Source: Cupriavidus pauculus
GTDB lineage: Bacteria; Pseudomonadota; Gammaproteobacteria; Burkholderiales; Burkholderiaceae
DNA: 64,000 nucleotides
Assembly: GCF_008801835.1 (NCBI RefSeq)
Contig: NZ_VZOW01000010.1
Span: 1 to 64,000, forward strand
Direction of reading: 5' to 3'
The notes beneath the pieces are model-generated. The model worked only from the letters and a program-made list of their open reading frames with translations, ran no database searches and was not told where the DNA came from. Positions 36,032 through 46,234 of this stretch are shown one piece after another; within the stretch, counting starts at the first letter, position 1; each line of letters starts with the position of its first letter. The position numbers were made by a program, and so were the translations under genes.

Positions 36032-37375
36032 TTGGCCACGGCGAAACCCAATGCAAGCGCGCAAGCCAGGAATACGGCGAAGTACGGCGATCTGAAGCGC
36101 CGGCTGATGTTCCTGGTGCTGGCTCTTATCGTTTACCGCATCGGGGCGCATATTCCGGTGCCGGGGATCGATCCGGACCAGCTTGCGAAGCTTTTCCAGA
36201 GTCAGTCGGGTGGCATCCTTGGGATGTTCAACCTGTTCTCGGGCGGTGCGCTGTCGCGCTTTACCGTCTTCGCGCTCGGCATCATGCCGTACATCTCGGC
36301 GTCGATCATCATGCAGTTGTTGACGATCGTGCTGCCGCAGTTGGAGTCGCTGAAGAAGGAAGGGCAGGCGGGGCAACGGAAGATCACGCAGTACACGCGC
36401 TATGGCACGGTGGTTCTGGCCACTTTCCAGGCGTTGTCGATCGCGGTTGCGCTTGAGTCGCAGCGTGGACTGGTTATCGATCCGGGTCTGATGTTCCGGG
36501 CGACGGCGGTGATCACGCTGGTGACCGGCACGATGTTCCTGATGTGGCTCGGCGAGCAGATTACCGAGCGTGGTCTGGGCAACGGCATCTCGATCATCAT
36601 CTTTGGCGGTATCGCAGCGGGTCTTCCTAATGCGATCGGCGGACTGTTCGAACTGGTTCGCACGGGTTCCATGAGCATTATCGCGGCGATCTTGATCGTG
36701 GCGATCATTGGTGGTGTGACCTACGCCGTGGTGTTTATCGAGCGTGGCCAGCGCAAGATCCTGGTGAATTACGCCAAACGTCAGGTCGGCAACAAGGTGT
36801 ATGGCGGTCAATCGTCGCACCTGCCGCTGAAGCTGAACATGGCTGGCGTGATTCCGCCGATCTTCGCATCGTCGATCATTCTGTTTCCGGCGACGATTGC
36901 GGGCTGGTTCACGTCTGATTCGACGGGCACGGTTGGCAGGGTCATCAAGGACCTGGCAGCTACGTTGTCCCCGGGTCAGCCGGTCTACATCCTGCTGTAC
37001 GCTACTGCGATTGTTTTCTTCTGCTTCTTCTATACGGCTCTGGTCTATAACAGCCGGGAAGTTGCGGACAACCTGAAGAAAAGTGGAGCCTTCATTCCGG
37101 GCATCCGTCCAGGCGAGCAAACGACGCGCTATATCGACAAGATTCTGGTGCGCCTGACGCTGGCCGGTGCGATTTACATCACACTGGTTTGCCTGTTGCC
37201 GGAGTTCCTGGTGCTGCGCTGGAACGTTCCGTTCTATTTCGGCGGAACCTCGTTGCTGATCATCGTGGTCGTCACGATGGACTTCATGGCTCAGGTTCAG
37301 TCCTATGTCATGTCGCAGCAGTACGAGTCGCTGCTAAAGAAGGCGAATTTCAAGGGTAACCTGACCTTGCGCTAA
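36032..37375 (+). CDS. secY: protein translocase subunit SecY
   Basis: SecY is the ten-helix channel of the Sec translocon. The 447-residue product begins on an unusual TTG codon ([25 protein letters not shown]), supported by GGAG six bases upstream and by the absence of any other start before the first membrane helix ([23 protein letters not shown]). Further membrane segments are spread to the C-terminus. The loop [17 protein letters not shown] and the end [38 protein letters not shown] are typical. The weak TTG start may lower its yield relative to the ribosomal proteins. Confidence 0.97.
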   Translation: MATAKPNASAQARNTAKYGDLKRRLMFLVLALIVYRIGAHIPVPGIDPDQLAKLFQSQSGGILGMFNLFSGGALSRFTVFALGIMPYISASIIMQLLTIVLPQLESLKKEGQAGQRKITQYTRYGTVVLATFQALSIAVALESQRGLVIDPGLMFRATAVITLVTGTMFLMWLGEQITERGLGNGISIIIFGGIAAGLPNAIGGLFELVRTGSMSIIAAILIVAIIGGVTYAVVFIERGQRKILVNYAKRQVGNKVYGGQSSHLPLKLNMAGVIPPIFASSIILFPATIAGWFTSDSTGTVGRVIKDLAATLSPGQPVYILLYATAIVFFCFFYTALVYNSREVADNLKKSGAFIPGIRPGEQTTRYIDKILVRLTLAGAIYITLVCLLPEFLVLRWNVPFYFGGTSLLIIVVVTMDFMAQVQSYVMSQQYESLLKKANFKGNLTLR

Positions 37376-37403
37376 GTAGGCTGGGTCGGGACGGGCACCA
37401 GGT

Positions 37404-37622
37404 ATGGCAAAAGACGACGTCATCCAGATGCAGGGGGAGGTCCTGGAAAATCTCCCCAACGCGACGTTCCGCGTCAAACTGGAGAACGGTCACGTAGTAC
37501 TAGGCCACATCTCCGGCAAGATGCGAATGAACTACATCCGGATACTTCCGGGTGACAAGGTGACGGTTGAGCTGACTCCATATGATCTGTCACGCGCACG
37601 AATCGTCTTTAGGACGAAGTGA
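37404..37622 (+). CDS. infA: translation initiation factor IF-1
   Basis: IF-1 occupies the A site during initiation. The 72-residue OB-fold protein starts [51 protein letters not shown], the conserved family sequence. It sits between secY and rpmJ, the usual place in this family. Confidence 0.97.
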   Translation: MAKDDVIQMQGEVLENLPNATFRVKLENGHVVLGHISGKMRMNYIRILPGDKVTVELTPYDLSRARIVFRTK

Positions 37623-37653
37623 TGCGAAGTGGAATTGAAGGAAGAGGAAAATC

Positions 37654-37770
37654 ATGAAAGTGCTGGCTTCTGTTAAGCGCATTTGCCGCAACTGCAAAAT
37701 CATCAAGCGCAACGGTGTCGTGCGCGTGATCTGCTCGTCGGATCCCCGCCACAAGCAACGCCAAGGCTAA
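37654..37770 (+). CDS. rpmJ: 50S ribosomal protein L36
   Basis: L36 is the smallest ribosomal protein. Its 38 residues begin [20 protein letters not shown] and end [10 protein letters not shown]. The zinc ligands Cys11, Cys14, Cys27 and His33 are present, so this is the zinc-binding type. AGAGG lies upstream of the ATG. It is flanked by infA and rpsM. Confidence 0.97.
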
Positions 37771-37789
37771 TCGGAAAGAGGATTGACGA

Positions 37790-38155
37790 ATGGCACGTAT
37801 CGCAGGGGTTAACATCCCGAACCACAAGCATACCGAAATCGGCCTGACGGCCATTTACGGTGTCGGCCGCTCGCGCGCCCGCAAGATTTGCGAGGCTACC
37901 GGTGTACCGTTTGACAAGAAGGTCAAGGATCTGACCGACGCCGACCTGGAAAAGCTTCGTGACGAAGTGGGCAAGGTCACGGTCGAGGGTGACCTGCGTC
38001 GTGAAACCACGATGAACATCAAGCGTCTGATGGACCTTGGTTGCTATCGTGGCATGCGTCACCGCAAGGGTCTGCCGCTCCGCGGCCAGCGTACCCGCAC
38101 CAATGCCCGTACCCGTAAGGGCCCGCGCAAGGCCGGCGTGGCACTGAAGAAGTAA
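37790..38155 (+). CDS. rpsM: 30S ribosomal protein S13
   Basis: S13 contacts L5 and the P-site tRNA in the 30S head. The 121-residue product starts [34 protein letters not shown] and ends with [21 protein letters not shown]. It is the first gene of the alpha unit rpsM-rpsK-rpsD-rpoA-rplQ. Confidence 0.98.
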   Translation: MARIAGVNIPNHKHTEIGLTAIYGVGRSRARKICEATGVPFDKKVKDLTDADLEKLRDEVGKVTVEGDLRRETTMNIKRLMDLGCYRGMRHRKGLPLRGQRTRTNARTRKGPRKAGVALKK

Positions 38156-38179
38156 AGCCGAAGGCATAGGAAGAAACGA

Positions 38180-38581
38180 ATGGCAAAAGGTCCGAATAAC
38201 GCCGCCCAGCGCGCGCGTAAGAAGGTCAAGAAGAACGTTGCCGACGGCATCGCGCACGTCCACGCTTCGTTCAACAACACCATCATCACCATCACCGATC
38301 GTCAGGGCAACGCCCTGTCGTGGGCAACCGCCGGTGGTCAGGGTTTCAAGGGCTCGCGTAAGTCGACCCCGTTTGCTGCTCAGGTTGCAGCTGAAAACGC
38401 TGGCCGCGTTGCGCAAGACCAGGGCATCAAAAACCTGGAAGTGCGCATCAAGGGTCCGGGCCCGGGCCGCGAATCGGCTGTCCGTGCGCTGAACGCGCTG
38501 GGCATCAAGATCGCCGTGATCGAAGATGTGACGCCGGTGCCGCACAACGGCTGCCGTCCGCCGAAGCGCCGTCGTATCTAA
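38180..38581 (+). CDS. rpsK: 30S ribosomal protein S11
   Basis: S11 lies on the 30S platform near the E site. The 133-residue product contains [31 protein letters not shown] and ends with [17 protein letters not shown] 280-bp spacer separates it from rpsD; the two are usually much closer. Confidence 0.98.
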   Translation: MAKGPNNAAQRARKKVKKNVADGIAHVHASFNNTIITITDRQGNALSWATAGGQGFKGSRKSTPFAAQVAAENAGRVAQDQGIKNLEVRIKGPGPGRESAVRALNALGIKIAVIEDVTPVPHNGCRPPKRRRI

Positions 38582-38651
38582 GCGCTTGGTTCACGAAGCC
38601 TTGGTCGGATTTTCCGTCAAGGGCTTCGGACTATGGTAATATCGCGCGTTC

Positions 38652-38680
38652 ACCTGCTGCAATTTATTGCGGCAGGTTTT
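38652..38680 (+). terminator. hairpin/attenuator between rpsK and rpsD
   Basis: ACCTGCTGCAA (38652-38662) pairs with TTGCGGCAGGT (38667-38677; one T-G pair), loop TTTA, followed by TTTCGTTTT. It resembles an intrinsic terminator. A TAATAT -10-like box sits 10 bp upstream at 38637. Attenuated readthrough into rpsD-rpoA, possibly controlled by S4, is a reasonable guess. Confidence 0.5.
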
Positions 38681-38861
38681 CGTTTTGCGTTCGCGTCTTG
38701 CGCTTCGTTGTGTTGGCGCGGGCGTTATCGTCATGCTTTTGCGTTGCCTCCGGCAGGCTGAACAGCCGCGGATGAAGAACCATAAGCCCACCGTCCGTCA
38801 TAATCGATGACGGACTCGCGGCGCGTCCTGATGGCGTCGCGATCGATCAAAGGAAGATAAA

Positions 38862-39485
38862 GTGGCACGTTATACCGGCCCGAAGGCCAAACTTTCCCGT
38901 CGTGAAGGCACAGACCTGTTCCTGAAGAGCACCCGCCGTTCGCTGGCCGACAAGTGCAAGCTGGACAGCAAGCCGGGTCAGCACGGCCGCACCTCGGGTG
39001 CCCGTACGTCGGACTACGGCACGCAGCTGCGCGAAAAGCAGAAGGTCAAGCGCATCTACGGCGTGCTGGAACGTCAGTTCCGTCGCTATTTCGCCGAGGC
39101 CGATCGCCGCAAGGGCAACACTGGCGAAAACCTGCTCCAGCTGCTGGAATCGCGCCTGGACAACGTCGTGTACCGCATGGGCTTTGGCTCGACGCGCGCC
39201 GAAGCGCGTCAGCTGGTGTCGCACAAGGCAATCCTGGTCAATGGCCAGGCGCTGAACGTGCCGTCGGCCCAGATCAAGGCTGGCGACGTGGTGTCGATCC
39301 GCGAACAGTCGAAGAAGCAGGTCCGTATCGCCGAGGCGCTGTCGCTGGCCGAGCAGTCGGGCTTCCCGACCTGGGTGAATGTCGATGCGAAGAAGTTCGA
39401 GGGCACGTTCAAGCAAGCCCCGGATCGTACCGATATCGCTGGCGATATCAATGAAAGCCTGATCGTCGAATTGTATTCGCGCTAA
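38862..39485 (+). CDS. rpsD: 30S ribosomal protein S4
   Basis: S4 is a primary 16S rRNA binder, and in E. coli the repressor of the alpha operon. The 207-residue product starts on GTG ([23 protein letters not shown]) with AAAGGAAG upstream. It lacks the N-terminal zinc cysteines found in some S4 proteins. The S4 RNA-binding domain is at residues 97-160 ([31 protein letters not shown]). Confidence 0.98.
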   Translation: MARYTGPKAKLSRREGTDLFLKSTRRSLADKCKLDSKPGQHGRTSGARTSDYGTQLREKQKVKRIYGVLERQFRRYFAEADRRKGNTGENLLQLLESRLDNVVYRMGFGSTRAEARQLVSHKAILVNGQALNVPSAQIKAGDVVSIREQSKKQVRIAEALSLAEQSGFPTWVNVDAKKFEGTFKQAPDRTDIAGDINESLIVELYSR

Positions 39486-39543
39486 TCGCGGAATCGACAT
39501 TCGTACGGTTCTGCGCTTGCCTTTCTCGCAAGGCTTCGTTTTC

Positions 39544-39573
39544 AGCCCGGCGCGCCGTGTAGCGCGCCGGGCT
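39544..39573 (+). other. long GC-rich hairpin between rpsD and rpoA
   Basis: AGCCCGGCGCGC (39544-39555) and GCGCGCCGGGCT (39562-39573) are perfect 12-bp arms with a 6-nt loop. Only TATTG follows, so termination would be partial. It could set the ratio of rpoA to the upstream ribosomal proteins. Confidence 0.55.
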
Positions 39574-39661
39574 TATTGCCCATCCTGTGATGGGTTTTCT
39601 CAGGTTCCAAACGTCAGCCTTATCGGTGTAACGAGCCGAGGGTATTGAAAAGGACAACCTA

Positions 39662-40642
39662 ATGCAAACAGCACTCCTCAAACCAAAAATCATCGCCGTA
39701 GAACCGCTGGGCGACCACCACGCCAAAGTCGTGATGGAGCCGTTTGAGCGCGGTTACGGGCATACGCTTGGTAACGCCCTGCGTCGCGTACTGCTTTCGT
39801 CGATGGTCGGCTATGCCCCGACTGAGGTCACGATCGCTGGGGTGGTCCACGAGTATTCCACCATCGACGGCGTGCAAGAAGACGTGGTCAACCTGCTCCT
39901 GAATCTGAAGGGTGTGGTGTTCAAGCTGCATAACCGTGATGAAGTCACGGTGTCGCTGCGCAAGGATGGCGAAGGCGTGGTCACGGCGGCCGATATCGAG
40001 CTGCCGCACGATGTCGAGATCATCAATCCCGGTCATGTGATTGCCCACCTGTCCGCCGGTGGCAAGCTCGACATGCAGATCAAGGTCGAACAAGGCCGCG
40101 GCTATGTGCCGGGCAACGTGCGCAAGTTCGGCGACGAGGCAGGCAAGGTCATCGGCCGCATCGTTCTGGACGCGTCCTTCTCGCCCGTACGCCGCGTTTC
40201 GTACGCGGTGGAATCGGCGCGCGTGGAACAGCGTACCGACCTGGACAAGCTGGTGATGAACATCGAAACCGACGGCGTTATTTCGCCGGAGGAAGCGATT
40301 CGTCAGTCGGCCCGCATCCTGGTGGACCAGCTGTCGGTCTTCGCAGCACTGGAAGGCACGGAATCGGCTGCGGAGGCCGCCTCGAGCCGCGCGCCGCAGA
40401 TCGATCCGATCCTGCTGCGCCCGGTGGACGATCTCGAGCTGACGGTGCGTTCGGCCAACTGCCTGAAGGCCGAAAACATCTATTACATCGGCGACCTGAT
40501 CCAGCGTACCGAGAACGAACTGCTCAAGACCCCGAACCTGGGTCGCAAGTCGCTCAACGAGATCAAGGAAGTCCTGGCATCGCGTGGTCTGACGCTCGGC
40601 ATGAAGCTCGAGAACTGGCCGCCGGCAGGTCTGGAGAAGTAA
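39662..40642 (+). CDS. rpoA: DNA-directed RNA polymerase subunit alpha
   Basis: The alpha dimer starts polymerase assembly and binds activators. The 326-residue product has the N-terminal assembly domain ([26 protein letters not shown]) and the C-terminal DNA- and activator-binding domain from about residue 255 ([54 protein letters not shown]), with the conserved NCLK. It starts after AAAGGA. rplQ follows after 159 bp. Confidence 0.98.
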   Translation: MQTALLKPKIIAVEPLGDHHAKVVMEPFERGYGHTLGNALRRVLLSSMVGYAPTEVTIAGVVHEYSTIDGVQEDVVNLLLNLKGVVFKLHNRDEVTVSLRKDGEGVVTAADIELPHDVEIINPGHVIAHLSAGGKLDMQIKVEQGRGYVPGNVRKFGDEAGKVIGRIVLDASFSPVRRVSYAVESARVEQRTDLDKLVMNIETDGVISPEEAIRQSARILVDQLSVFAALEGTESAAEAASSRAPQIDPILLRPVDDLELTVRSANCLKAENIYYIGDLIQRTENELLKTPNLGRKSLNEIKEVLASRGLTLGMKLENWPPAGLEK

Positions 40643-40686
40643 TTGACGATGCGGGGCGGTCGCAAGGCCGCTCCGCGTGTCATAGC

Positions 40687-40709
40687 GCTGCGGGCATGTT
40701 GCCCGTAGC
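40687..40709 (+). other. hairpin in the rpoA-rplQ spacer
   Basis: GCTGCGGGCA (40687-40696) and TGCCCGTAGC (40700-40709) pair over 10 bp with one G-T pair and a 3-nt loop. No T-tract follows. It is a candidate processing or stability element. Confidence 0.4.
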
Positions 40710-40801
40710 ATCGAAGCACTACCGGCCCGCACCATTGGTGGCGCACCGCGCTCGATGGCGATAGAAGAGCTGGTCAAACACTGAAATAGAAAGGAATCAT
40801 C

Positions 40802-41197
40802 ATGCGTCACCGTCATGGTTTGCGGAAACTGAACCGCACCTCGTCGCACCGTCTCGCGATGCTGCGCAACATGTCCAATTCGCTGTTCCAACACGAATTG
40901 ATCAAGACTACGCTGCCGAAGGCCAAGGAACTGCGCAAGGTCGTCGAGCCGCTGATCACGCTGGCCAAGAAGGACACCGTGGCCAACCGCCGCCTGGCAT
41001 TCGCACGTCTGCGCGACCGCGATATGGTCACCAAGCTGTTCACGGAACTGGGCCCGCGTTACAACGCTCGTCCGGGCGGCTACACGCGTATCCTGAAGTT
41101 CGGTTTCCGTCAGGGCGACAACGCGCCGATGGCGCTGGTCGAGCTGGTGGATCGTCCGGAAATCACCGAAGCCCCGGCCGAAGAAGCCGCGGAATAA
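40802..41197 (+). CDS. rplQ: 50S ribosomal protein L17
   Basis: L17 lies at the tunnel exit. The 131-residue product starts [28 protein letters not shown] and ends in a short Glu/Ala tail. It is the last gene of the ribosomal cluster and is followed by a strong terminator. Confidence 0.98.
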   Translation: MRHRHGLRKLNRTSSHRLAMLRNMSNSLFQHELIKTTLPKAKELRKVVEPLITLAKKDTVANRRLAFARLRDRDMVTKLFTELGPRYNARPGGYTRILKFGFRQGDNAPMALVELVDRPEITEAPAEEAAE

Positions 41198-41249
41198 GAC
41201 ATGCCGAGCCCGTCGCCACTGACGGGCAACCGGATGCAGCACTACAATC

Positions 41250-41280
41250 GAGCCAGGCTATTGCCTGGCTCTTTTGTTTT
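41250..41280 (+). terminator. intrinsic terminator after rplQ
   Basis: GAGCCAGGC (41250-41258) pairs with GCCTGGCTC (41263-41271), loop TATT, followed by TTTTGTTTTG. It closes the alpha operon. Confidence 0.9.
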
Positions 41281-41294
41281 GTCCAAGCACAATC

Positions 41295-41675
41295 ATGACA
41301 ATTTCAGAATCGGCTCATTCGGGATCAGACGCTGCTGCGGCAGAATCGGTATGGATGGCAATGACCAACCTGCCCGACGAAGCTTCGGCCGAACGTGTGG
41401 CCCGTGCCGTGTTGCAGGCGCGCGTGGCGGCCTGCGTGAACCGGCTTGCGCCATGCCAGTCCGAGTACTGGTGGCAAGGACAGTTGGAAAGTACGCAGGA
41501 ATGGCCGCTCCTGATCAAGACAACACAGCGCCAGTACGCTGCGCTGCAGGCCATGATCGAGGCAGAACACCCATACGATGTGCCCGAGGTTGTTGCTTGG
41601 CCTTTGTCGGCCGGGTTGCCGGCCTATCTGGCCTGGGTGGGGCGGGAAGCGACAGGGATGCCAAAAAAGCCCTGA
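41295..41675 (+). CDS. cutA: divalent-cation tolerance protein CutA
   Basis: CutA1 is a trimeric PII-like protein named for copper tolerance in E. coli; its true role is uncertain. The 126-residue product contains the family segments MTNLPDEASAERVARAVLQARVAACVNRL, YWWQGQLESTQEWPLLIKTT and HPYDVPEVVAWPL. No clear ribosome site precedes the ATG at 41295, and the first 22 residues are poorly conserved, so an internal start at MAMTNLPDE is possible. It sits just before dsbD, a pairing common in proteobacteria. Confidence 0.92.
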   Translation: MTISESAHSGSDAAAAESVWMAMTNLPDEASAERVARAVLQARVAACVNRLAPCQSEYWWQGQLESTQEWPLLIKTTQRQYAALQAMIEAEHPYDVPEVVAWPLSAGLPAYLAWVGREATGMPKKP

Positions 41676-41702
41676 AACAAAGAACAAGTATCGGATTACC
41701 TC

Positions 41703-43676
41703 ATGGGAATGATGAGTAACAGCATCGCTAGCGGGTCGAATCAGGGGTGTGACGCCGGATCTTACGTGCGGCATTTCGTCGCATTTTTGCTGACGTTGCT
41801 GGCGAGCGTTTTCTTCGCCGCCGGCGTCCATGCCGCCACGGAAGATGACTTTTTGCCGCCGGAGCAGGCATTCCGCTTTTCGGCCCGGCAACTGGATGCG
41901 AAAACGCTGGAAATCCGGTTCGATGTAGCCGACGGCTACTACCTGTATCGCGAACGTCTGTCCTTTGCTGCGCAACCTGCCGATGTGCGCCTAGGCAAAC
42001 CGGCGCTGCCACAAGGCAAAGTCCATTTCGACGAGACCTTCGGCAAGGACATGGAGACTTATCGGGGCGCCGTCACGATACAGCTGCCTATCGAACACGC
42101 GCCAGCTGACGGGCGCTGGACACTGACCGTCACTTCCCAGGGCTGTGCCGACAAGGGACTGTGCTATCCGCCGATGGAAAGTACCTACAAGGTCGGCGGC
42201 TCAGTACTCGGCAACCTGTTCGGCGCGAATCGCGGCGCTGCCGCGGGCGCCTCGCCGGTGAAGCCCGAAGTCGATGCATCGAATCTGCCGGCGTCGACTT
42301 CGCCCGCAGTCGCTGCAACGCGCAGTACGCCAGATGAGAACGACCGCATCGCCAGAGCGCTCGCGAGCCAGAATATTGCGTTGATCGCCGCATTCTTTTT
42401 TGGCCTGGGGCTTTTGCTCACTTTCACGCCGTGCGTCTTGCCGATGGTCCCGATTCTTTCGTCGATCGTCGTCGGCGAGCATGTGACGCGCGGCCGCGCC
42501 TTCGTCGTGTCCCTGGCATACGTCCTCGGTATGGCGGTGGTGTATACGGCGGTTGGTGTCGCGGCAGGGCTCGCTGGCGAAGGTCTCGCTGCAACATTGC
42601 AGACGCCCTGGGCGCTGGGACTTTTTGCGGCGCTGATGGTTGCCCTGTCTCTTTCGATGTTCGGCCTGTACGAGCTGCAATTACCGCACCGTTGGCAGGC
42701 GCGCATGACGGAATCATCGAACCGGAGGCAAGGTGGCCAGATCATTGGCGCAGCTGCGATGGGCGCGATCTCCGCATTGATCGTCGGGCCCTGCGTGACC
42801 GCGCCTCTTGCAGGCGCGCTTGCCTACATCGCGCAGACCGGCGACGCGCTCACCGGAGGCGCTGCGTTGCTGGCCATGGCCCTGGGTATGGGGGTTCCGC
42901 TCATCCTGGTGGGCGTGGGCGCGGGAAATCTGTTGCCCCGCGCGGGCAAGTGGATGGATGCGACCAAACGCTTCTTCGGCTTTCTGTTGCTCGGCTTGGC
43001 CATCTGGATGGTGACACCCGTCGTACCGGCGTGGACCTTGATGCTGGCCTGGGCGGCGCTGCTCGTCGTGGCAGCGGTGTACCTCGGGGCATTCGACTCC
43101 CTTGCCCCGGACGCCCGTGCCTTGCTGCGCGTGGGTAAGGCGATCGGCTTATTGGCGGCGCTTGCCGGTGCCATACAGATCATTGGCCTGGCCTCCGGGG
43201 GGCGGGATCCGTTGCAGCCGCTGTCGCACTTGAGCGGTTTATCGCGCGCGGCCCCGGGGCAGTCCGGGCCAGAGAACATTCGCTTCGAACGCATTCGCAG
43301 CGTGGCTGAACTTGATGCGCGCGTTGCGCAGTCGGCGGCATCCGGGCGGCCGGTAATGCTCGATTTCTATGCTGACTGGTGTGTCAGCTGCAAGGAAATG
43401 GAAAACCTGACGTTTCCGAACACCAGTGTGCGCGCACGATTGTCGAACGTCGTGCTGCTGCAGGCCGATGTGACCGCCAACAACGCCGATGACAAGGCGC
43501 TGCTGAAGCGCTTCGGTCTGTTCGGCCCGCCCGGCATTATCTTCTTCGGTGCGGATGGCAAAGAGCGCCCTGTGCGTGTGATTGGCTTCCAGTCAGCCAA
43601 TAAATTTGCGGACAGCCTCGATCGCGCGTTTGACAAGCAGCCGTCGGCCAGCGTAGCCGCGCCTGCCGAGGGTTAG
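41703..43676 (+). CDS. dsbD: thiol:disulfide interchange protein DsbD
   Basis: DsbD passes electrons from cytoplasmic thioredoxin across the inner membrane to periplasmic DsbC, DsbG and cytochrome c maturation. The 657-residue product has a signal peptide (about 1-44), the alpha domain with Cys148 and Cys154 (QGCADKGLCYPP), an eight-helix membrane domain (about 220-510) with Cys244 (FTPCVLPMVP) and a second cysteine in VGPCVTAPLAG, and a thioredoxin-like gamma domain with the active site DWCVSCKEME. It could supply reductant for the cytochrome c assembly genes further on. Its stop overlaps that of the convergent transporter gene. Confidence 0.96.
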   Translation: MGMMSNSIASGSNQGCDAGSYVRHFVAFLLTLLASVFFAAGVHAATEDDFLPPEQAFRFSARQLDAKTLEIRFDVADGYYLYRERLSFAAQPADVRLGKPALPQGKVHFDETFGKDMETYRGAVTIQLPIEHAPADGRWTLTVTSQGCADKGLCYPPMESTYKVGGSVLGNLFGANRGAAAGASPVKPEVDASNLPASTSPAVAATRSTPDENDRIARALASQNIALIAAFFFGLGLLLTFTPCVLPMVPILSSIVVGEHVTRGRAFVVSLAYVLGMAVVYTAVGVAAGLAGEGLAATLQTPWALGLFAALMVALSLSMFGLYELQLPHRWQARMTESSNRRQGGQIIGAAAMGAISALIVGPCVTAPLAGALAYIAQTGDALTGGAALLAMALGMGVPLILVGVGAGNLLPRAGKWMDATKRFFGFLLLGLAIWMVTPVVPAWTLMLAWAALLVVAAVYLGAFDSLAPDARALLRVGKAIGLLAALAGAIQIIGLASGGRDPLQPLSHLSGLSRAAPGQSGPENIRFERIRSVAELDARVAQSAASGRPVMLDFYADWCVSCKEMENLTFPNTSVRARLSNVVLLQADVTANNADDKALLKRFGLFGPPGIIFFGADGKERPVRVIGFQSANKFADSLDRAFDKQPSASVAAPAEG

Positions 43677-44935
43677 CGGTCCAGCCATCGGGCAAGCGCC
43701 CAGATACCGCCAGTGGCAGCGACGACAGCCGCCATCAGCGCGATGGCCCACCAGAATCCATTCGCCTCCTGAAGCCAGGGCATGCGTGCGAAGTTCATGC
43801 CGAAAACCCCGGTAATCAAGGTCAACGGCATGAACAGCGCTGTGATGATGGTCAGGGCGCGCATCGTTCGATTGGTCCGATGTGCAACTGCCGAAAAATG
43901 GATCTGGACGGCGGATTCGATCGAGTCTTCCAGGCGCCTTGCGTGTGCAAGCACGCGAAGGATGTGTTCCATCAGATCCGTCAGGCGCACCAGCAGGACT
44001 TCGTCGCGGCTTGCCGAGGTGGGGGTCGTATCAGTGCCGGCGCTGTACTGATTATCGAGAAGACTGTCGCGAAATTCCTGCAGGGCGTCGCGTTGTTCTT
44101 CGCTTAAATGCTCGAGTCGCCGCAACTGGATTCGTGCATCGAGCAAGCCTTCCCAGCTGGAAAAGCTGCGGCGGGTACTAAGTAGCGCGCGTTGCCATCG
44201 ATCGAGTTGACGCGTAAGCGGTGCGCGCAGATCAAGATACCGATCGACCATCGCGTTCAGCAGCCGCAGCATCAGGTCCTCCGGCCGGGTCGGCGGGCGC
44301 ACGCCGTGCAGCAACCCCGTGCCGCCGTTGGTGCGTGCCGCCGCCGAGCGCGGTGTACCGCAGGTATCGAGCAGACGCTGCCGCACCTGATCGATGGTGC
44401 GCGACGGTGACGGGCGCACCGTCACCAGCACACTGTCGAATACGAAAAATGTCACCGGCTGCGTGTCGATGCGCGCGAGCGCGGGAAGAAAGCCGGGCGG
44501 ATGCTTGCGCGATGCCTTGGTCGTTGCCGGCATTGCCGCAGCGGGCGGCGCAGGGCCGGTAGCACCGGTCGGCGGTGGCGCTCTGTCTGCGTTGGTGCCT
44601 GTATTAGTGCTTGACGCTTCGGCCTCTGCTTCGGCAAACAGGCGACTCGTCTCGAAGGTGAGCTTTCGAAAGATCACCATGTCGTACGCATTCGTCGTAT
44701 CAAAGAACGACGGATGGGCGCCGTTCGTGGCGTCTGCTAGATGGAGATCGAGAATGGGCGCGCCAGTGAGCGCCGCAAGGCTGTCCCGCCAGGCGCTGGG
44801 CGCTTGCGTGACTTCGTCGGTGGCAAAATCCGCCCACACGAAGCTGGCCGCCGCATTGCCTGAAAGAAAGTCCCTCGCAGCGTCCAGCGTCGTGAGCGGA
44901 TGCACCTGGCTGGCTGAAAAGCCGAGTAGTTGCAT
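43673..44935 (-). CDS. CorA-family metal ion transporter
   Basis: A 420-residue membrane protein with a large N-terminal cytoplasmic domain and two C-terminal membrane helices. The pore motif GMN sits in LITGVFGMNFARMPW, the CorA superfamily signature. The usual MPEL loop is not conserved, so it may be a ZntB-like zinc or other divalent transporter rather than a magnesium channel. A low-complexity Ala/Pro/Thr insert lies near residues 108-140. It is 28 bp downstream of hemB on the same strand. The last four bases overlap dsbD tail to tail, one TTAG giving both stop codons. Confidence 0.85.
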   Translation of the reverse strand: MQLLGFSASQVHPLTTLDAARDFLSGNAAASFVWADFATDEVTQAPSAWRDSLAALTGAPILDLHLADATNGAHPSFFDTTNAYDMVIFRKLTFETSRLFAEAEAEASSTNTGTNADRAPPPTGATGPAPPAAAMPATTKASRKHPPGFLPALARIDTQPVTFFVFDSVLVTVRPSPSRTIDQVRQRLLDTCGTPRSAAARTNGGTGLLHGVRPPTRPEDLMLRLLNAMVDRYLDLRAPLTRQLDRWQRALLSTRRSFSSWEGLLDARIQLRRLEHLSEEQRDALQEFRDSLLDNQYSAGTDTTPTSASRDEVLLVRLTDLMEHILRVLAHARRLEDSIESAVQIHFSAVAHRTNRTMRALTIITALFMPLTLITGVFGMNFARMPWLQEANGFWWAIALMAAVVAATGGIWALARWLDR

Positions 44936-44963
44936 GCGGGCGAAGTGGAGAAGGAAGCGCGGC

Positions 44964-46001
<1,038 letters not shown>

Positions 46002-46073
46002 TCACCGCGAACAGTTCCGGTGACCGGTCAATCGAATGCACAGAAAGAAAAAAGAACTTTTGTGCGTGCCCGC

Positions 46074-46079
46074 TATCAT
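46074..46079 (+). promoter_or_regulatory. possible -10 box of a small RNA
   Basis: TATCAT lies about 7 bp before the first stem of the RNA candidate at 46086. There is no -35 match at 16-18 bp, so the promoter assignment is weak. Confidence 0.3.
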
Positions 46080-46085
46080 ACTCGC

Positions 46086-46201
46086 GGACACCCTGTGTTG
46101 CTTCGCGCAGCGCGGTGTCCCCCGCTACTCCTCCCTGAGCGGGTACCCGCCCTGAACCGGTGGGAAAGTTCGTCCCCGTTGCTTGCAACGGGGTTTTTTT
46201 T
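46086..46201 (+). ncRNA. candidate small RNA with CCUCC loop
   Basis: Four consecutive stem-loops fill the hemB-engB gap on the plus strand, opposite to both genes. Stem 1 is GGACACC (46086-46092) with GGTGTCC (46114-46120). Stem 2 is CCCGCT (46121-46126) with AGCGGG (46138-46143), and its 11-nt loop contains CCTCC, complementary to Shine-Dalgarno sequences. Stem 3 is CCCGCC (46146-46151) with GGTGGG (46159-46164). Stem 4 (46174-46193) is a terminator ending in eight T. No reading frame explains it. The form fits a base-pairing sRNA; comparison with the Rfam Betaproteobacteria toxic small RNA family is suggested. Confidence 0.55.
46174..46201 (+). terminator. terminator of the sRNA candidate
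   Basis: CCCCGTTG (46174-46181), loop CTTG, CAACGGGG (46186-46193) and an eight-base T-run make a strong intrinsic terminator on the plus strand. Both flanking genes are on the minus strand, so it must end an unannotated plus-strand transcript. Confidence 0.88.
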
Positions 46202-46234
46202 ATGCCTTTCCGGTCGGCGCACAACGCATGGCCT

